A program made the position numbers and the translations under genes. Source: Gordionus sp. m RMFG-2023 (lineage: Eukaryota; Nematomorpha; Gordioida; Chordodea; Parachordodidae). Taken from it: 64,000 nt of DNA. The stretch's first letter is position 1, and each line of letters starts with the position of its first letter. The notes beneath the pieces were generated by a model, which searched no databases, had not been told where the DNA came from, and saw only the letters and a list, made by a program, of their open reading frames with translations. Positions 32,549 to 46,000 of the stretch are shown here, one piece after another. The stretch is from the NCBI RefSeq assembly GCF_954871325.1, contig NC_088776.1, positions 36,008,508 to 36,072,507 on the forward strand. The letters run 5' to 3'.

Positions 32549-34895
32549 TAGTGCTGTGAAGTAACGTCGTTACTAACGACGTTAATTTTTTTTTAAAAAA
32601 GGAAGGCCATTCGTTACCTTCATCTAAAGGTAACGAGTAAGGTACGCGCTTTTTTTGAGTAACGGTAACGCAAAACGTTACTTTATATTTTTTCTTAAAA
32701 AATATCAATAAAAAGAAAAAAATATTTTATTGTATTATAAAATTACTTTTATTTATTTTTTAATTCTTAATATTAATATTTTAAGCCGAGTTTTAATTCA
32801 TATCAACCACTTCCAACATTTTTTTAAAAATTCTAGTTGTTAAATTATCAGTCGAAATTAATATTCAATCAAAATTCAAAGTAAATATAATGATATTATT
32901 AATTAATTTATAATTTATTTTAAAAGAATATTATGTCCATAGTACTTCTTCAGATGAAGAAGATTTAACCCTTCCCTGGCCTCAATTTGAATTATATTTT
33001 AAACCAATTAAGAAAATTAATGGTGCCAAGTCTACACTTTGTAAATGTAAATTATGTCCCAACGCAAATATTAGAAAGAATTAATATATAATTATTTTAA
33101 ACACATAAAAACTTAATCATGAAATGATTTTAAAAAAAATTATTTAAATTTCATTATAGATTTTATTATTAAAATACTATATATATAGCATCTTATTAAT
33201 TAACCATGTATTTATTTTAAATGAACAATAAAATAAATTTGAAATGTATAAATTTTATACAGATTATTATATTAAAAATATATTATACATAAATATTTAA
33301 AAAAAAATAAGATTACAATAAAATTTAAGTATTCTTGCTACTCTTAATGGTATTTAAAAAAAAATATATAATTTAACAATTATATTTATAACTAATACAA
33401 ATGAGTATATTATCAAAATATAAATAACTTTTTCTTTATAAAAAACATATAAATATTATGACTAAGAATTTATTATAATTAAGTTTTGTATATAAAAATT
33501 TTAATATTAAAAGAACATATTATAATCATATTGTAATTTTATTATAATGCTAGAAATTATTTAAAAGCCCTCAAGTAAAAAAAAATTATATAATATATTT
33601 ATTAAAAATTTATTAGAGTGAACAAGGAGAGGAATCGGATGATGAAATAGTTCCTCTGCCATTATTTGATCTATTTGAAGATCAAAATATTAATGATAGT
33701 ATTGTTTACTTACCTAAGCATCATTCCTGTTCAGTACACACTTTAAATCTTATGTATTGACACTTAAAAGGCACTCAACGATGTCCATTATAAAATCATT
33801 TCAAAAATTACATTTTCTAAATGTAAGCTTTTGTAGAATAAACATGAGCAATCTTTTAACTGTGCAGCCATTTTTAAGGAAAATATGGGAAGATATTTGA
33901 TTAAACCTGTTATAACAAGATGGAATTCTTTCTATAACTCTGTAAAATTAATAAATAGTCTTATTAAGGTGAATTACCAAAAATTTGATGAATCTTGCGA
34001 CAAATCTGGATTACAGAGATTTTCAGATAACGACAAGTCGTTCATTGATGAATATTGTATGGTTAGTGAAAATATGATATGTATATATATGATTTTATAG
34101 GTTATGGAACCGATAGCTACGGCTCTTTCAATTTTAGAGAGCGAAGAAAATAAGCATTTGGGATATCTCACTCCCATTATAATATCAAACTTAAAAAATT
34201 GGCTTTCAATTTTAAGTTTTGTAAGCCGCTTATTGATTCAATCCTGGAAGCCATAGATAAAAGTTCCTCTATCCAACACACACACTAGAATATTTTCAGA
34301 TAATGATAAATTTTTTTTGATGAGGAAATGAATGAAGATCTCTGTGAAGATGATCTTTCAAGCTTTTTTCAAAATAAAAATATTTCATCAAATATTTTTA
34401 ATCAATTCCTCGAATTGAAATTTTTGTTTATTAAATATAACACCACTCTCCCATCCTCAGCGCCAATTGAACGTGTGTTTAGCACGGCGAAATTTGTGTT
34501 GAGTACTAAGCGCTCATGTATATCTGATCAAAATTTTGAAAATCAATTGTTAAAAATAAATAAAAAATTGTTACATAAAGATGTTATCTTATATTATATT
34601 ATTTTTGTATAATTTTATTCATATTATAATTATATATGAAATTTTATTATAAAAAGATCCTATCTTATATTATTTGTATAGTTTTATTTTATTATATATT
34701 GTCGGAAAAAAATAAATATATTTTTGTATTAAATATAACATTTAATTTTTTTAAGGAACGAGTAGCCCGTTACTTTTTTGAAAAGTCGGTAACGCGCGTT
34801 CCTTTTGTAAAATGGTAACGAGTAACGGTAACGCGTTCCATTTTTCAGATGTAACGGTAACGCGTTTCTTTTTTGTAGTAACGTTTACAGCACTA
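32549..34895 (+). mobile_element. hAT transposon with TAGTGCTG ends
   Basis: The left end TAGTGCTGTGAAGTAACG and the right end read inward, TAGTGCTGTAAACGTTAC, are inverted. GTTTTAAT flanks both (32,541-32,548 and 34,896-34,903), an 8-bp target duplication. Subterminal regions repeat GGTAACG/CGTTACC many times. The interior of 2.3 kb carries a split hAT transposase with probable introns. Sequence decay inside is moderate. Confidence 0.88.
32930..34612 (+). pseudogene. hAT transposase, split by introns and decayed
   Basis: A BED-type finger is suggested at about 33,000-33,110 (LCKCKLCPN followed by two His). After an AT-rich gap comes LPKHHSCSVHTLNLM (33,705-33,760). Then ITRWNSFYNSVKLINSLIK (33,885-34,070) ends at a GTTAGT donor-like site. 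The next part begins after ATAG at 34,100 with VMEPIATALSILESEENKHL. The last frame, 34,328-34,612, holds the hATC dimerisation domain (TTLPSSAPIERVFSTAKFVL, then KRSCISDQNFENQLLKI). This is the ordinary domain order of a hAT transposase. Stops and shifts in the middle make function unlikely. Confidence 0.7.
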
Positions 34896-34903
34896 GTTTT
34901 AAT

Positions 34904-36347
34904 GATATTGTTTGTTCTTTTAATACTTCTTCTATCGTCTGTTGGCTTGATGACATCTTAAACTTTTTTTATTTTATTAGGCTCTTGTTGTGATATTTTG
35001 TTAATTTTATCGAATTCTATAGGGTGGTTTCTTTTTATGTGACGCTCAAGATTTGTCCATTGACCCTTCATATTTATTTGACTATCAGTAATATTACATT
35101 TTGATGTACTATACGTAAATAATTTATATATTGGATTTAATTTTTCTTTAGGTATTATAATTTATAAGCTTAAAATATTGAAAAAATGTTATAAAATGTC
35201 AATATAATAAAGTTTTTAAAATTATTAGCACTTGTCAATTAAATGTGATTGATAATAATTCGAATATAATTAAAATTTCAATATACTTGTAAACTTGCAC
35301 ATTATTTTATAAGCATAAAATCACGAGTCTCAAAGCGGTTCAGATGCATTTTAGTGGTTCGGTTCAGGTTCGGCTAGAATTTTTTTAGCGGTTTAGGTTC
35401 AATAAAAATATCAGGTTTTAGCGGTTTAATGATCGATGGTCACTATGAATGTTACCTAAAAATTAAAATCACTAATATTCACTTTATAAATTGTTAAAGA
35501 TGTTCTACAACTAACCATTATAATATTAATAAAAAATAAAAATTATTTTTTTGATTAAGATTATTTTTTTGATTAAGATTTTCTAATTTGATATGAATTT
35601 TTCATTTAAAATTCATAATTGTTTAAATATTTTTAATCAACTTGCTCAATTGAATTGTTTATTTATTAAATCAAGTCATTCACGTTCGTCGTTTATTTGC
35701 GAAAATTGAATATGTTCGATTTCACCGTCCATTTACAAAAAGAACGCGTTCAAATCTATAAATATTTTTTTATAAATGCATTTTATAAAATATAAAATGC
35801 CTTATTTTAGCCGTAAGACAATATTTCTATTTTATATTAAAATATATAACAATCTAATATATAATCCCCATAATAAGATGATCGTTTTAAGGAGACTATA
35901 TAGTGTAATGTTAATTTTTTACTCCACAAACCTCCCGTTCAAAAGTGTATACTTTAGGCAAGCACCAACTTTAATATAAATTAATTTAAAAAATTATTTA
36001 TATATATATTAATTAAAAACTGATAATTTTAAAATTTTGCCGTTATTATCATAATAAATTTAATTAATTAGCTGATATTTTTATAATTTGACCGTTATTA
36101 CCATATTGCCTAATTTTTTCTGACATAATAATTTTGAAAATTTTTTCCCAATCCAAGATAAGTAAATCTCTAATAACCATTTTTTATTCTTTTTAAGGGC
36201 ATTTATTGTTTTCATTATGTATAGACTAGACAGATATATGATAGATATTGCCTTAAGGTAGTAACTATCAAATTTGTATTTTTAATTTGGATAGGTTACT
36301 AAAATTTATTTATAATATATATTTTAAAAAATCGTTAATTTTGAAAA
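34904..36347. other. Spacer with a GGTTC-rich patch
   Basis: At 35,335-35,435 short repeats of GGTTCGG/GGTTCAGG and AGCGGTTTA occur, resembling a decayed end of the CAGGGATGTGAACCC MITE family seen at 42.5 kb. The frame at 35,776-35,979 has no support beyond being open. The remainder is AT-rich sequence. Confidence 0.35.
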
Positions 36348-36515
36348 GCGTCTGTAGCCTAATGGGCAAGAGTCTTGCTTACCAATCACATGGTTTTGGG
36401 TTCGAATCCCAGCAAAAGCAAATTTTTTCTTAATCCAATTTGGTGGTTCCGTCCTTGGGGGGGATGATATATAGGAGGCCGGACTCAACCACTTGATTCC
36501 TTTATAATACATGTT
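36348..36515 (+). repeat. tRNA-headed SINE-like sequence
   Basis: The first 73 bases look like a tRNA. An A box (TAGCCTAATGGGCAAG) lies at 36,355, a B box and T loop (GGGTTCGAATCCC) at 36,398, and a 7-bp acceptor stem pairs except at two positions. The D and anticodon stems do not form properly, so it is not a functional tRNA. It is followed by about 95 bases of GC-richer unrelated sequence (TTGGTGGTTCCGTCC, then GGAGGCCGGACTCAACC), the usual layout of a SINE: polymerase III head plus body. Only one copy is in this window, so the family is unproven. Confidence 0.5.
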
Positions 36516-36579
36516 AAATAAGGGTCTTAATATTTTAATAAATCTTGGTCGATATTTAGCAAATTAGTATTTAGAAAAC

Positions 36580-37450
36580 CCCTATAGGCTGACTTGGTAG
36601 TATCTATCTGAAATTTTTTTTAGACATAACCAGGCCTGATCAAAAACCCAAATCCCATGCAATTTTCATAAAATTTTGCCATTAATTTCTATTGTGATTT
36701 AACAACAATCTTAAATTTATTTATATTCAATTTATTTCTATTGTGATTAGAATAAATTTAAATTTGTGATAGAAATCATATTGGGTGAAAAGAATGATAA
36801 GCTCAGGATGGAAAATCCTATGAGGTTGGATAATAGGATTTGCAGCTGCTGTATATGTCGAGGGAAGGTTTGAGAAAATTTTTTTAAAATTATAATGGGT
36901 CGGGCTAGGCTTGGATAATATTTTTATAAATTATATTGGGCTGGGATTGGGGAAGTTTTTCAAAATTATTATCAGCTTGGATGTTTGGGAATTTTATGTT
37001 ATTAATTATGGATCAGACATTGACCTCAAACAAATTTTTTTTGCAGACCTGGGCTCGGCCTGATTAAAAAACCAAGACCCATAAAATCTGATTTTGATTG
37101 TATTTTTAAATTCATTATGATTTTTTAAATAATTTATTCCAGTCCTCAACTGCCAAAATTATTATGATCTTTGGTTGGGCTTTAGGAAATTTTTTCAAAA
37201 TTATTATGGCCTTATCCCTTGCTTGGGAATTTTTTTAATATATAATATTAGGCAGAGGTGGTCAGTAATATTTTAACAAATAATATTGATATGAGCTATA
37301 AATATATTTTGACTCAAAACATAGCATTTAAACTTAGTTTTAATGCTGAAGGTGGGAGGGGGGTTATAAAATAAAAATTGGATATTATTTTCAAATAACA
37401 GGTAACAACTATCATAAGATTAAGAAAAAAAATTCTCATTCCCTTTCATT
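36580..37450 (+). repeat. Dispersed repeat D, plus orientation
   Basis: Matches 58,130-59,100 in inverse orientation over much of its length. Examples are CAGGCCTGATCAAAAACCCA here against TGATCAGGCC blocks there, and TATTATTTTCAAATAACAGG with GTAACAACTATCATAA near 37,385 against the reverse of 58,175-58,210. It contains recurrent TTTTTCAAAATTATTATGGG motifs. No coding sequence and no defined ends; type unknown. Confidence 0.55.
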
Positions 37451-37728
37451 TTTGATGAGCTCAGCAATGCTGACTAACGGGAGCTCTGGTACTCTTAGTT
37501 ATATATTTTTCATTTTGCCAATCAAGAAAGAATTATTTTCTCCTTTATTCGATGATAGATGAATCAGAAATTAAGATACCTTATGAAATGTCTTTCACAA
37601 ATTTAAATTTTAATATTTTTATAAAATATATATAAAGTATATTTAGACCATATACAAGCTAACTAATTACCCCTCAACCCCGTCATTCTTAACGGGTTAT
37701 TAGCTAATGGTATATAAACTGTTTTAAT

Positions 37729-38455
37729 CAGGGTTGTGCATTTGACCGGTCAAATACGTTTCGGTCAATTGACCGGTCAAATTCAAATATATGTTTTTTT
37801 AAGTTAATATTAACTTTATTTTGAATATAATAGTAAAATGAATCTATATTAATTTTTTAAATTCATTGTCATTCATTAACTAACGTGTAGCTATATTTAG
37901 CAGTCTTGTTCTAATTCATATTCAATATTAACATTTTCTATATTTTAATCAATTTTCCTGTTGTCTTTCTTAGATCTTAATCGATTTCTATTTTCATAAG
38001 AATCGACCTATTTCTTTCTAAAGAAGAAGTAGAACAAGGAATTGTTAGTCTCTGGACAGGGTAGACAAAGTTTAATCTATTAACTTGAGGTCGGAATTGA
38101 TTGTTTCTGGAAATTACTAATTTCCACATAATTTGCTATATTAAACATGCTGTTTTTGTTTCTGAAAATAATTATATCACTTAAAATATTTTGGTGATCA
38201 CTACCTTGTAAAATAGCTAATTCTTGAATTATATCACATACTTCATTAATTTCACTGCTAGTGAGTTCTCCTTTTGATATTGTGGACCCAAATAAGCAAA
38301 CATTGTGATCACATGTATTTTCATCGTTTTTCCCTTTTTTAAACATATTTTTAATTCATTTTTCCTTTAAATTTTTTAGAGTATTTGACAGGTCAAATAC
38401 TCCTCCGGTCAATTGACTGAATTTGACTGGTCAATTGACCGACTTGCAAACCCTG
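37729..38455. mobile_element. hAT-type element with CAGGGTT ends
   Basis: The left end is CAGGGTTGTGCATTTGACC and the right end, read inward, is CAGGGTTTGCAAGTCGG. GTTTTAAT flanks both sides (37,721-37,728 and 38,456-38,463), an 8-bp duplication. Both subterminal regions are filled with TTGACCGGTCAA-type palindromes. At 727 bp it carries no recognisable transposase. A minus-strand frame, 38,346-38,080 (88 codons, CDHNVCLFGS and so on), is open but unidentified and may be a remnant. Confidence 0.8.
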
Positions 38456-38463
38456 GTTTTAAT

Positions 38464-39921
38464 ACTTTGCTAATTAAAAAAATTATATTTATTTTTAAAT
38501 TTGTTTTTCAAAATCTTTGTCTGATATGCAAGAGCATTTCGTGGATAAAATAGAATTCAATATGCGAAAACGCGTTCTGCGAGAGCGGAAGTTGGAATTG
38601 TCGTGTTGTACTTAGTGAATAGGAATTTTATTTCAAAATTTTATTTAAAATGGCTATAGATCAACTTTATAAGCAAAATGGAATCCATTTATTTTTATCG
38701 TTCTAGGTAGACCGGACAGAAAAAATAATAGTTTTTTAAAAAGCTGTGTAATCGGCTTAATTTGAATTTTTTAATAAACAATCCTCTTCTAAATTATCCA
38801 TTAATTTATCATAAAAAGCGATAATTTAAATTGGAATTTTTTTCTGGTGCTCAATTCTAGGGCTCTCTAAAGACTTTTTTAAATATTTAATAAAAGTTTT
38901 TATTTATCTTTTGTTGATAAAAGTATAATTACATCAGAAAAGAAAAAAAAGAAAGAAGGAATAAAAAATATTTAAAAAAAGCTGAGTAGAATTTTAAATT
39001 AAAAAAGCGATCCTTTTTTTAAAATAAGAACTTAAATTTTTTAATTAATTTGAAAAGCGTCGGTCAATAAATCGAATAAGTTCTCATTCAAAATTAGTCT
39101 AATTTTTCTTCAAAAAATACTTTCACGAACGCGTTTGTTTAAAATACTAATTAAATACAATACAACTTTTCCGTCCTATATGCTAATTAATTTAAGCATA
39201 GCTAAATTTTGTAAAAACACTAAACGTTTTTCCCTAGCATATCAAAACAATTTTGTTAAAAAAAATTATTACAAAAAGTATATTATAAATTATTTTTAAA
39301 ATTCCGTATTTAACGATATCTATATTTGTTTAATTTGTTTATTATATAATTTATAAGTATGATGCATTTGTAGGAAGTTATATTATCGGTTAATGATATT
39401 ATATCAAACATATGATTTATAATTATTTTTCCGCATTAACCTCTTAGTTTTTTGGAAAATTAGATAAATTTCTTTCACTCCAGGCACCATTTTTAAAAAT
39501 GCTTTAGAAAAAGGTTTTTTAAATTTACTTTACATTTTACAAATATTAATTTAAGTTAATTAATTTATAAGTACTATATTTCCTATTTAAAAGAAATGAA
39601 TACCTGAATTTATATAATTTTACTTATAATAATAGAGTCCAAATTGAGGAAATATGATCCTCGGGCTAATGATACACACATTCTTATATAATAAATTTTG
39701 TATTCTTTTAAAAATCATGGGAAACCACTATTGTTCAATATTTATATCCATAAAAATATCGATAAAATGCGAGTCAATATTTATTTATATCCATAAAAAT
39801 ATCTCGAAAAATACAAATCAATATTTATATCTATAAAAAAATTGTCTCAGAAAATACGCGTAAAAGAAAAAACAAAACATTTACTACTTTTGGATATCTA
39901 AATTGCTCTCACTATTTGAAA
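38464..39921. other. Region downstream of FTSJ1, minisatellite-like
   Basis: Mostly featureless AT-rich sequence. At 39,735-39,860 three diverged copies of TCAATATTTATATCCATAAA recur every 38-45 bases; this lies just past the FTSJ1 stop, probably in its 3' untranslated region. A minus-strand AATAAA (39,785 to 39,780) could be its polyadenylation signal. The frame at 39,654-39,836 is this repeat. Confidence 0.4.
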
Positions 39922-40062
39922 TCAACAAATTTCATCTTGGTTATTATAACCCGATTTTATATTAGATAGTTTACCATTCTTTTTGAGTTGCAAAGCATGT
40001 TGATAAGGTGGGTTTATTGGCATCTGGACGGGTGGGTGGTACACATATTCATTACCATTGAG
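39922..40062 (-). CDS. FTSJ1: FTSJ1 exon 5 (terminal)
   Basis: 141 nt from acceptor TTATTAAG to TGA. Encodes [20 protein letters not shown], matching the TRM7 C-terminal proline motif, and a short lysine-rich tail. Confidence 0.9.
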   Translation of the reverse strand, partial: LNGNEYVYHPPVQMPINPPYQHALQLKKNGKLSNIKSGYNNQDEIC

Positions 40063-43000
40063 CTTAATAAATGAAGTATTTCAATAAATTTTTTATTTAA
40101 ATAATAATATCCAACAAGTACTTGTGAAAGAGACATAGACAAAATTATCTAAGAGAGCTTAAAATTTGTTAACCAAATTATGATTATTATAATTGTCCCT
40201 AAAAAATTATCATTACTACTATGACAAAATATCAGAAGCTAGAATATATAAACAAAGTACCTCGAAAGGATAGTTGCTATCAGAATCTAACCCCCGCTCA
40301 TCGGTGCAAGAGGCAAAAGGAATAATGAGTCGGTTATGAAAGTTTTCCACCAAATAATCGTTGGTCCTCGTTACTTCATCCAGATCTTCATATATACTAA
40401 CCGATGGGGATAGGAAGGTAGGTATGTAATCGGAAGGTGGATTGTATGATTCGCAGACCGCAAAGGCTTCGGAACTGCTATTACGACTGCTGCTTGGTTT
40501 TACGAAGGTCACCTGATCATTTATGATATTTTTAAAGGTTAACTAAAAAAAGCTCGCAGATGGTGAAGGGTTTTACATTAGCTTTAATAGATGTCATAAT
40601 TTAAAAAGATAAAAATATATGTGGTCTATATATATTTTAAAAAAAGGTAATTTGAAACAGGCACCTGTTGAAAATTTTAGAAACCTTAAATAATAAATAT
40701 GATAATAAATAATTGGATGCATTAGGAGAACAAGAAATATGGCGATTAAGGATTGTACTAGGAATTCTTTAAAAAGCTCGTAAACAGAAATCGCTAATAA
40801 ATATCCGCTAAAAAAATTTAGTTACAAGGGTATAATAATATAGATTATAGAATATTTTGGAGTTAAATAAAACTTAATTATGGATATTTATAATAAAAAA
40901 GATTACATGATCAAAAAACTCTCTCAATTTCAAATAAATTAAATCACTCTCAGTGCTTCTAAATATTTTCGCAACAAATTTTCCGCCGGGCTTTATAAGG
41001 TGAGTTGTTATATTTAGGGCGGAAAGAAGGAGTTGATGCTGAATATACTCATCGATATCATGAAATCCTGTAACATCCGGAGCTCCATCGCATAGGACTA
41101 GATCCGCATGTTCGCCATTGAAATGGGATAAGATTTCTATTGACGTTTTTTCACTCGTTATATCGCCTTCAATTTTTTTGTAAAATTATTTTATAAATTA
41201 CGCTATATAACAATTTTTTATTTCCACACCCATCTAATAAATAAATTTGGATAATAAAAAGGCGTTAAAAAAAGTATTATGACAATATTTGATAAGAGAT
41301 CTACTAAATAAAGGTTATATATTTTATTTCACGACATAAATAAATAGATAGTATTAAAAAAATAAAACTGATGTTTTGTTTTTAAAAAAATTTTCAGATT
41401 TTGAAATGAATTTAAAACTATAGTAATCAAAAATTATTTTTTATACCCAATAATAAAATATATTTGATTTCCGAACAATATTTATATATGTATCAAAATA
41501 AAATATATAATAATAAAATCCAACTTTGGGCTAGCAAGAATATAAATATTATAATTTTAAATTACGGGTTCCCTGAAAATTTAATAGCAAAAAATTAAAC
41601 ACAATAAAAAAAAGATGGGTTGGAAATATTTTAAATAAAACTAGGGATTAATTAAAATGAGGCATTTAATTCATAATTAGAAAAGTTGTAATAGTTTTAA
41701 AAAAAAAAAATTAGGAAAAAATGAATAATTAATTAACATTTTTAGCTAAGGTTGCATTTATAATAAGCTCGCTCTCTACGGGGTTGTAAGATAATAAAAT
41801 CAAGCAAATACATCGCTATTGTGAGATATCCGCCATTTTAGCGTATAAATGCAGCCTAAGATGTCTTCATTAAGGTTTGAGAAGTGGCATCCCGGTCTTA
41901 TTTATTATTTTGACGTGAATCAAAATAAAATATTTGGCTATGCTCAAATAAAAAATATTTTAGGCATGTTCCGATTAAATTTCACCACGATAATGTCTCT
42001 GTTATCAAATTAAAAATTATTGAGTATTACCCAGTTTAAATTTTTACTCTTTAAAAGAGTTGTTAAGTATTATTTCCTATTAGTTCGATAAAAAAATTTA
42101 AAATAATAACATTTTTTAGTTTATGGAAGGAAATTTATATTATGTCATGGAATTTATTCCACTAAGATAGACAGAAATTTTTTTTTCTCATTGATTGAAT
42201 GAATGATATTTTATTTATTCTATATATTCCTTAAACTGTTGTGGGCATAGGCATAAGAGGAGGATGAATATACATATGGCTAATTTGGTAAATGTTATAA
42301 GCCCTTACATTTTTATCGCTCCTTCTTTCCTAAAAATGAATAGAAGCTATTAAAACAATAATTTTTTAAAAAATGAGCATAAGTGAATAATTTAAAATAA
42401 TGATTATAATTATAATTTATCAGAAAAAACAAAAAGACATTTAAATTTGAAGTAAATAATGCAAATTTTCCAGAAAAAAATATTGCAATTTTCAGTTTTA
42501 ATTCAGGGATGTGAACCCTCCTTCTAAAAAAATGGGTTCGGGTTTGGGTTTAGTGAAAAATCTTTGAACCGGTTCGGGTTCAGGGTTCGGAGACCAGAAA
42601 AATAATGACTTATTAAAATTAGTTAGAATAAAAGAAACATTATTTTTTTAAAATTTAATTACATTTTCCATAAAAATAATTTATCATCATAATTATAATA
42701 TATTCGTGATTTTGTACTTCTCTTTGTCTTACTATCAATTTAATAATCCACAAACTACAATATCCTAAAATAGATATTATTATATATTATCATCATTTAT
42801 AAAAAAACTTTTAAAATCTGTTTTGCTGGGTAAAATTTAAAATTTTTTATGAAAAATGTCCGACTCTTAAATATAACAATAATCAAGAAATGTTTTTTTT
42901 AATTAATTGTTTTAAATAAGAACTCTTTTTAAATAGGAAATCTTTTATAAATGAAAATAGTAAATTACATTTTATTTATATTATTTTTAATATATAATTT

Positions 43001-46000
43001 AAAATAAATAACATGAAAGTTAATATATAAAAAATAAATTTTTTTTTAAAGGCTTGGAACCTGAACCCTATATTTTAGAAAAGGGTTCGGGTTAGGGTTC
43101 AGCGAAATATCGAGGGTTCGGATTCAGTATTGGGTTTTTATCCCTGTTTTAATTATTAGCAAAAAAAAATTTTCCAAATTCATTTTATTTATAAATCATG
43201 TTTAAACATCATCCTTAAATCTTTTTAATGCTCCCAACACGTAAAACATTAATACATGATTACCTCTAGTATATAAAGTAAATTCATATTACATTTGCAT
43301 GCTGGGCCACTCATTCATTTAAACAAGCATGTTTTGTTCAAGAACTGAATCCTAAAAATATAAGCTATTTCTTAATATTTTCTTAAAACTTTTTTTTGGA
43401 TAAATTATGATAATATATTAATGAGAAACTAAATAAATGAAATTTAATTTAAGGATTTTTAGAAATTTTTATAAAAAAAATGAAAAATATATAATAAAAA
43501 TTATTTTGATAAATATCTAAATAAATTATAAGTATGCTATTATAACAAAACTTTACCTAAAACCCAAGTCTAAGTGATATTAAATTTATTTAGCTAAGAT
43601 CGAATTTAGTAAAGTTACAAAAACTTAATATATCCTCCCCCACCCATAATATTAGCAAAAGGCGGCTCAAGCCATCCCTGGAAAGTGAAACCCAAATCTT
43701 TTTACAAACGGGTTAAATAAAATCATGGATACACTATTGAAAGCGTATTATTATTATTTTTAAATGTTACACGGCCAAAGGCCTATAAAAGGGCCTAAGA
43801 CCTAATTCATAGCAAGCGTATGTTCAAGCGGTGAGCTATTTACACAATCAAGCCAATAAATAGGTATAATTTATAAATATGGAGCGTTATGATGATAAAG
43901 CTATGATAATTTGAAAAACATATGTTGCGATGATAAAAAATTTGCGATACGATCAGGGATGTGAACCCAGCAAAATTTTTGCCCTGGTTCGGTTTAAGGT
44001 AAAAAAAAATAGGTGGGTTTGGTTCGGATTCGGTTCAGGGAAATATTTTTGAACCCGGGTTTGGTTCCGGTGTAACGTGTGAAAGTGATTACCGTGAGAT
44101 TTTGAAATCTCACACCATCAAAATCTCAAGGGATTTCATGAGATTTTGAAATCTCACACCATCAAAATCTCACGGCTAATACCGCGTGAAAGTGATTTCA
44201 TGAGATTTTGATTTTTATCGCTTCAAATACATTGGGGGCCATTTAAATATTCAAAATCTCACGGCTATTCTTTATTTCAAAATCTCATGGATTTTTTCAA
44301 AATATCGCATTATGAATTTCAATATGCTTAATAGCTTAAATTTTCTCAAATTTAAAACGTCAGATTTGAAGGAAGCTGTCAAATTGGAAATATTTCTATA
44401 TAATACAATTTAATTTGAAATTCTTTTTTAGTATATTTCCTGCATTATGATATGAAGTAAGTTTTTAACAAAATATTTTTTATTTAAAAATTATTTTACC
44501 AATAATTTTAAAGATATATATGACTTCTTAAAATATTCTAAAGTTCCAATGAATGTTAATAAGTCAAACTTTATTAGGAAATGCAATGCCTTCAAAATTA
44601 TACATGAAAATTTGTATTACATATAAATGAAAGTAAATTTTAGATGTTAATATAAATAATATAATATCTTTTAAAAGTAGGAATAGTAATATTTTTATTA
44701 ATAACTATAGGGTTTTCATTTTCTTTGTTGGCATTATCTATTAATGTACAAAAATTTTCAAAAAACATATTTAAACCATTTATTTTATTTATTTTTTGTC
44801 CATCACATAATATTATTTTATATATATTTTAATGATATATTATTTTAGAAGAAAGAAAGGTTTTATGGACTAAAGATGAACAAAAAAATATAATTAAAAG
44901 AATACATGAGGGAGGTATATCTACTCCCAGGAATATCTATGGGAGGGCATCTGGGGATTAATAAAACTAACCAGATAATAACGGAAAGGTAAAAATATGC
45001 ATTATCTTATTTAATTTTTTACAGCTTTTATTAGTTGACCAGCAATAAAGACATTAGGTAGTTTATCAAATCCTGTGAGGTTTGTCAAAAATCAAGCAGT
45101 CATTTTGATAAAACTTCAAATGTGTTGCACAATATTAAAGTGGTTCCAAAATTTTGGTATCAAATTGGCATTGATCTAATCCAGATGCCTGAATCCAAAG
45201 AAAATTATAAATATATTTAATGTGCCATTTGTTATTTCTCTAAATACTTAATGGCTATTCCTATTAAAGATAAAACAGCTAAATCTGTTGTTAAAGCTTT
45301 ATACATCATTGTCAACACTCACCAATGTTATGAAGTAATAAAATTAAAAAAAACTTATTTGAATTTTATCAATCTAATAATGCATATTTTTTTTAAATTT
45401 AATAAAACTAAAATATACATTTATTTAAGATTCAGATTAATGATCAAGGTAGGGAATCCTCTAACAATGTTTGTACAGAATTCCATAAATATTGTGGGAT
45501 TGTTCAGCGAATAACCTCAGTCTACCACCCACAAGCAAATGGTTTGGTTGAGCGAGTTAACAGAACAATCCAGAACCGAAAAGCAAAATAGGTTATGGAT
45601 ATCCCAACTGACTTGCCATATGCTTTAGTGGGGATGTTGCACCTACAATTATTGTATACACTCTTCCACGGGATTTTCACCCTATGAACTGATGTATGGT
45701 CAGAAACCTCGACGTCCTCTTACAGTAGAAATATTTTTAACTATTATATTTTTAATTATTATTTAGTTACAAAACTAAATTGAGGATATATTTGCCTTAC
45801 CAGAGGTTATGGCAAAAATTACTATAGATGAATGTTTAAAAGAAGAGTTTGATATAAAAATGGCTCATCTAAAGATAATAACGGAGCTGGCTATACAAAA
45901 TATTGGTATAGCACAGCTCAAACAAAAAAAGGATTATGAGGACAAAAGGTTCTTGCATGGAACCATAAAAGGTTGGATAGGAAAGGGGGGATGTTGAACC

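Noticed and set aside
35776-35979. 67-codon frame
   Set aside because: Random AT-rich frame with no motif or context.
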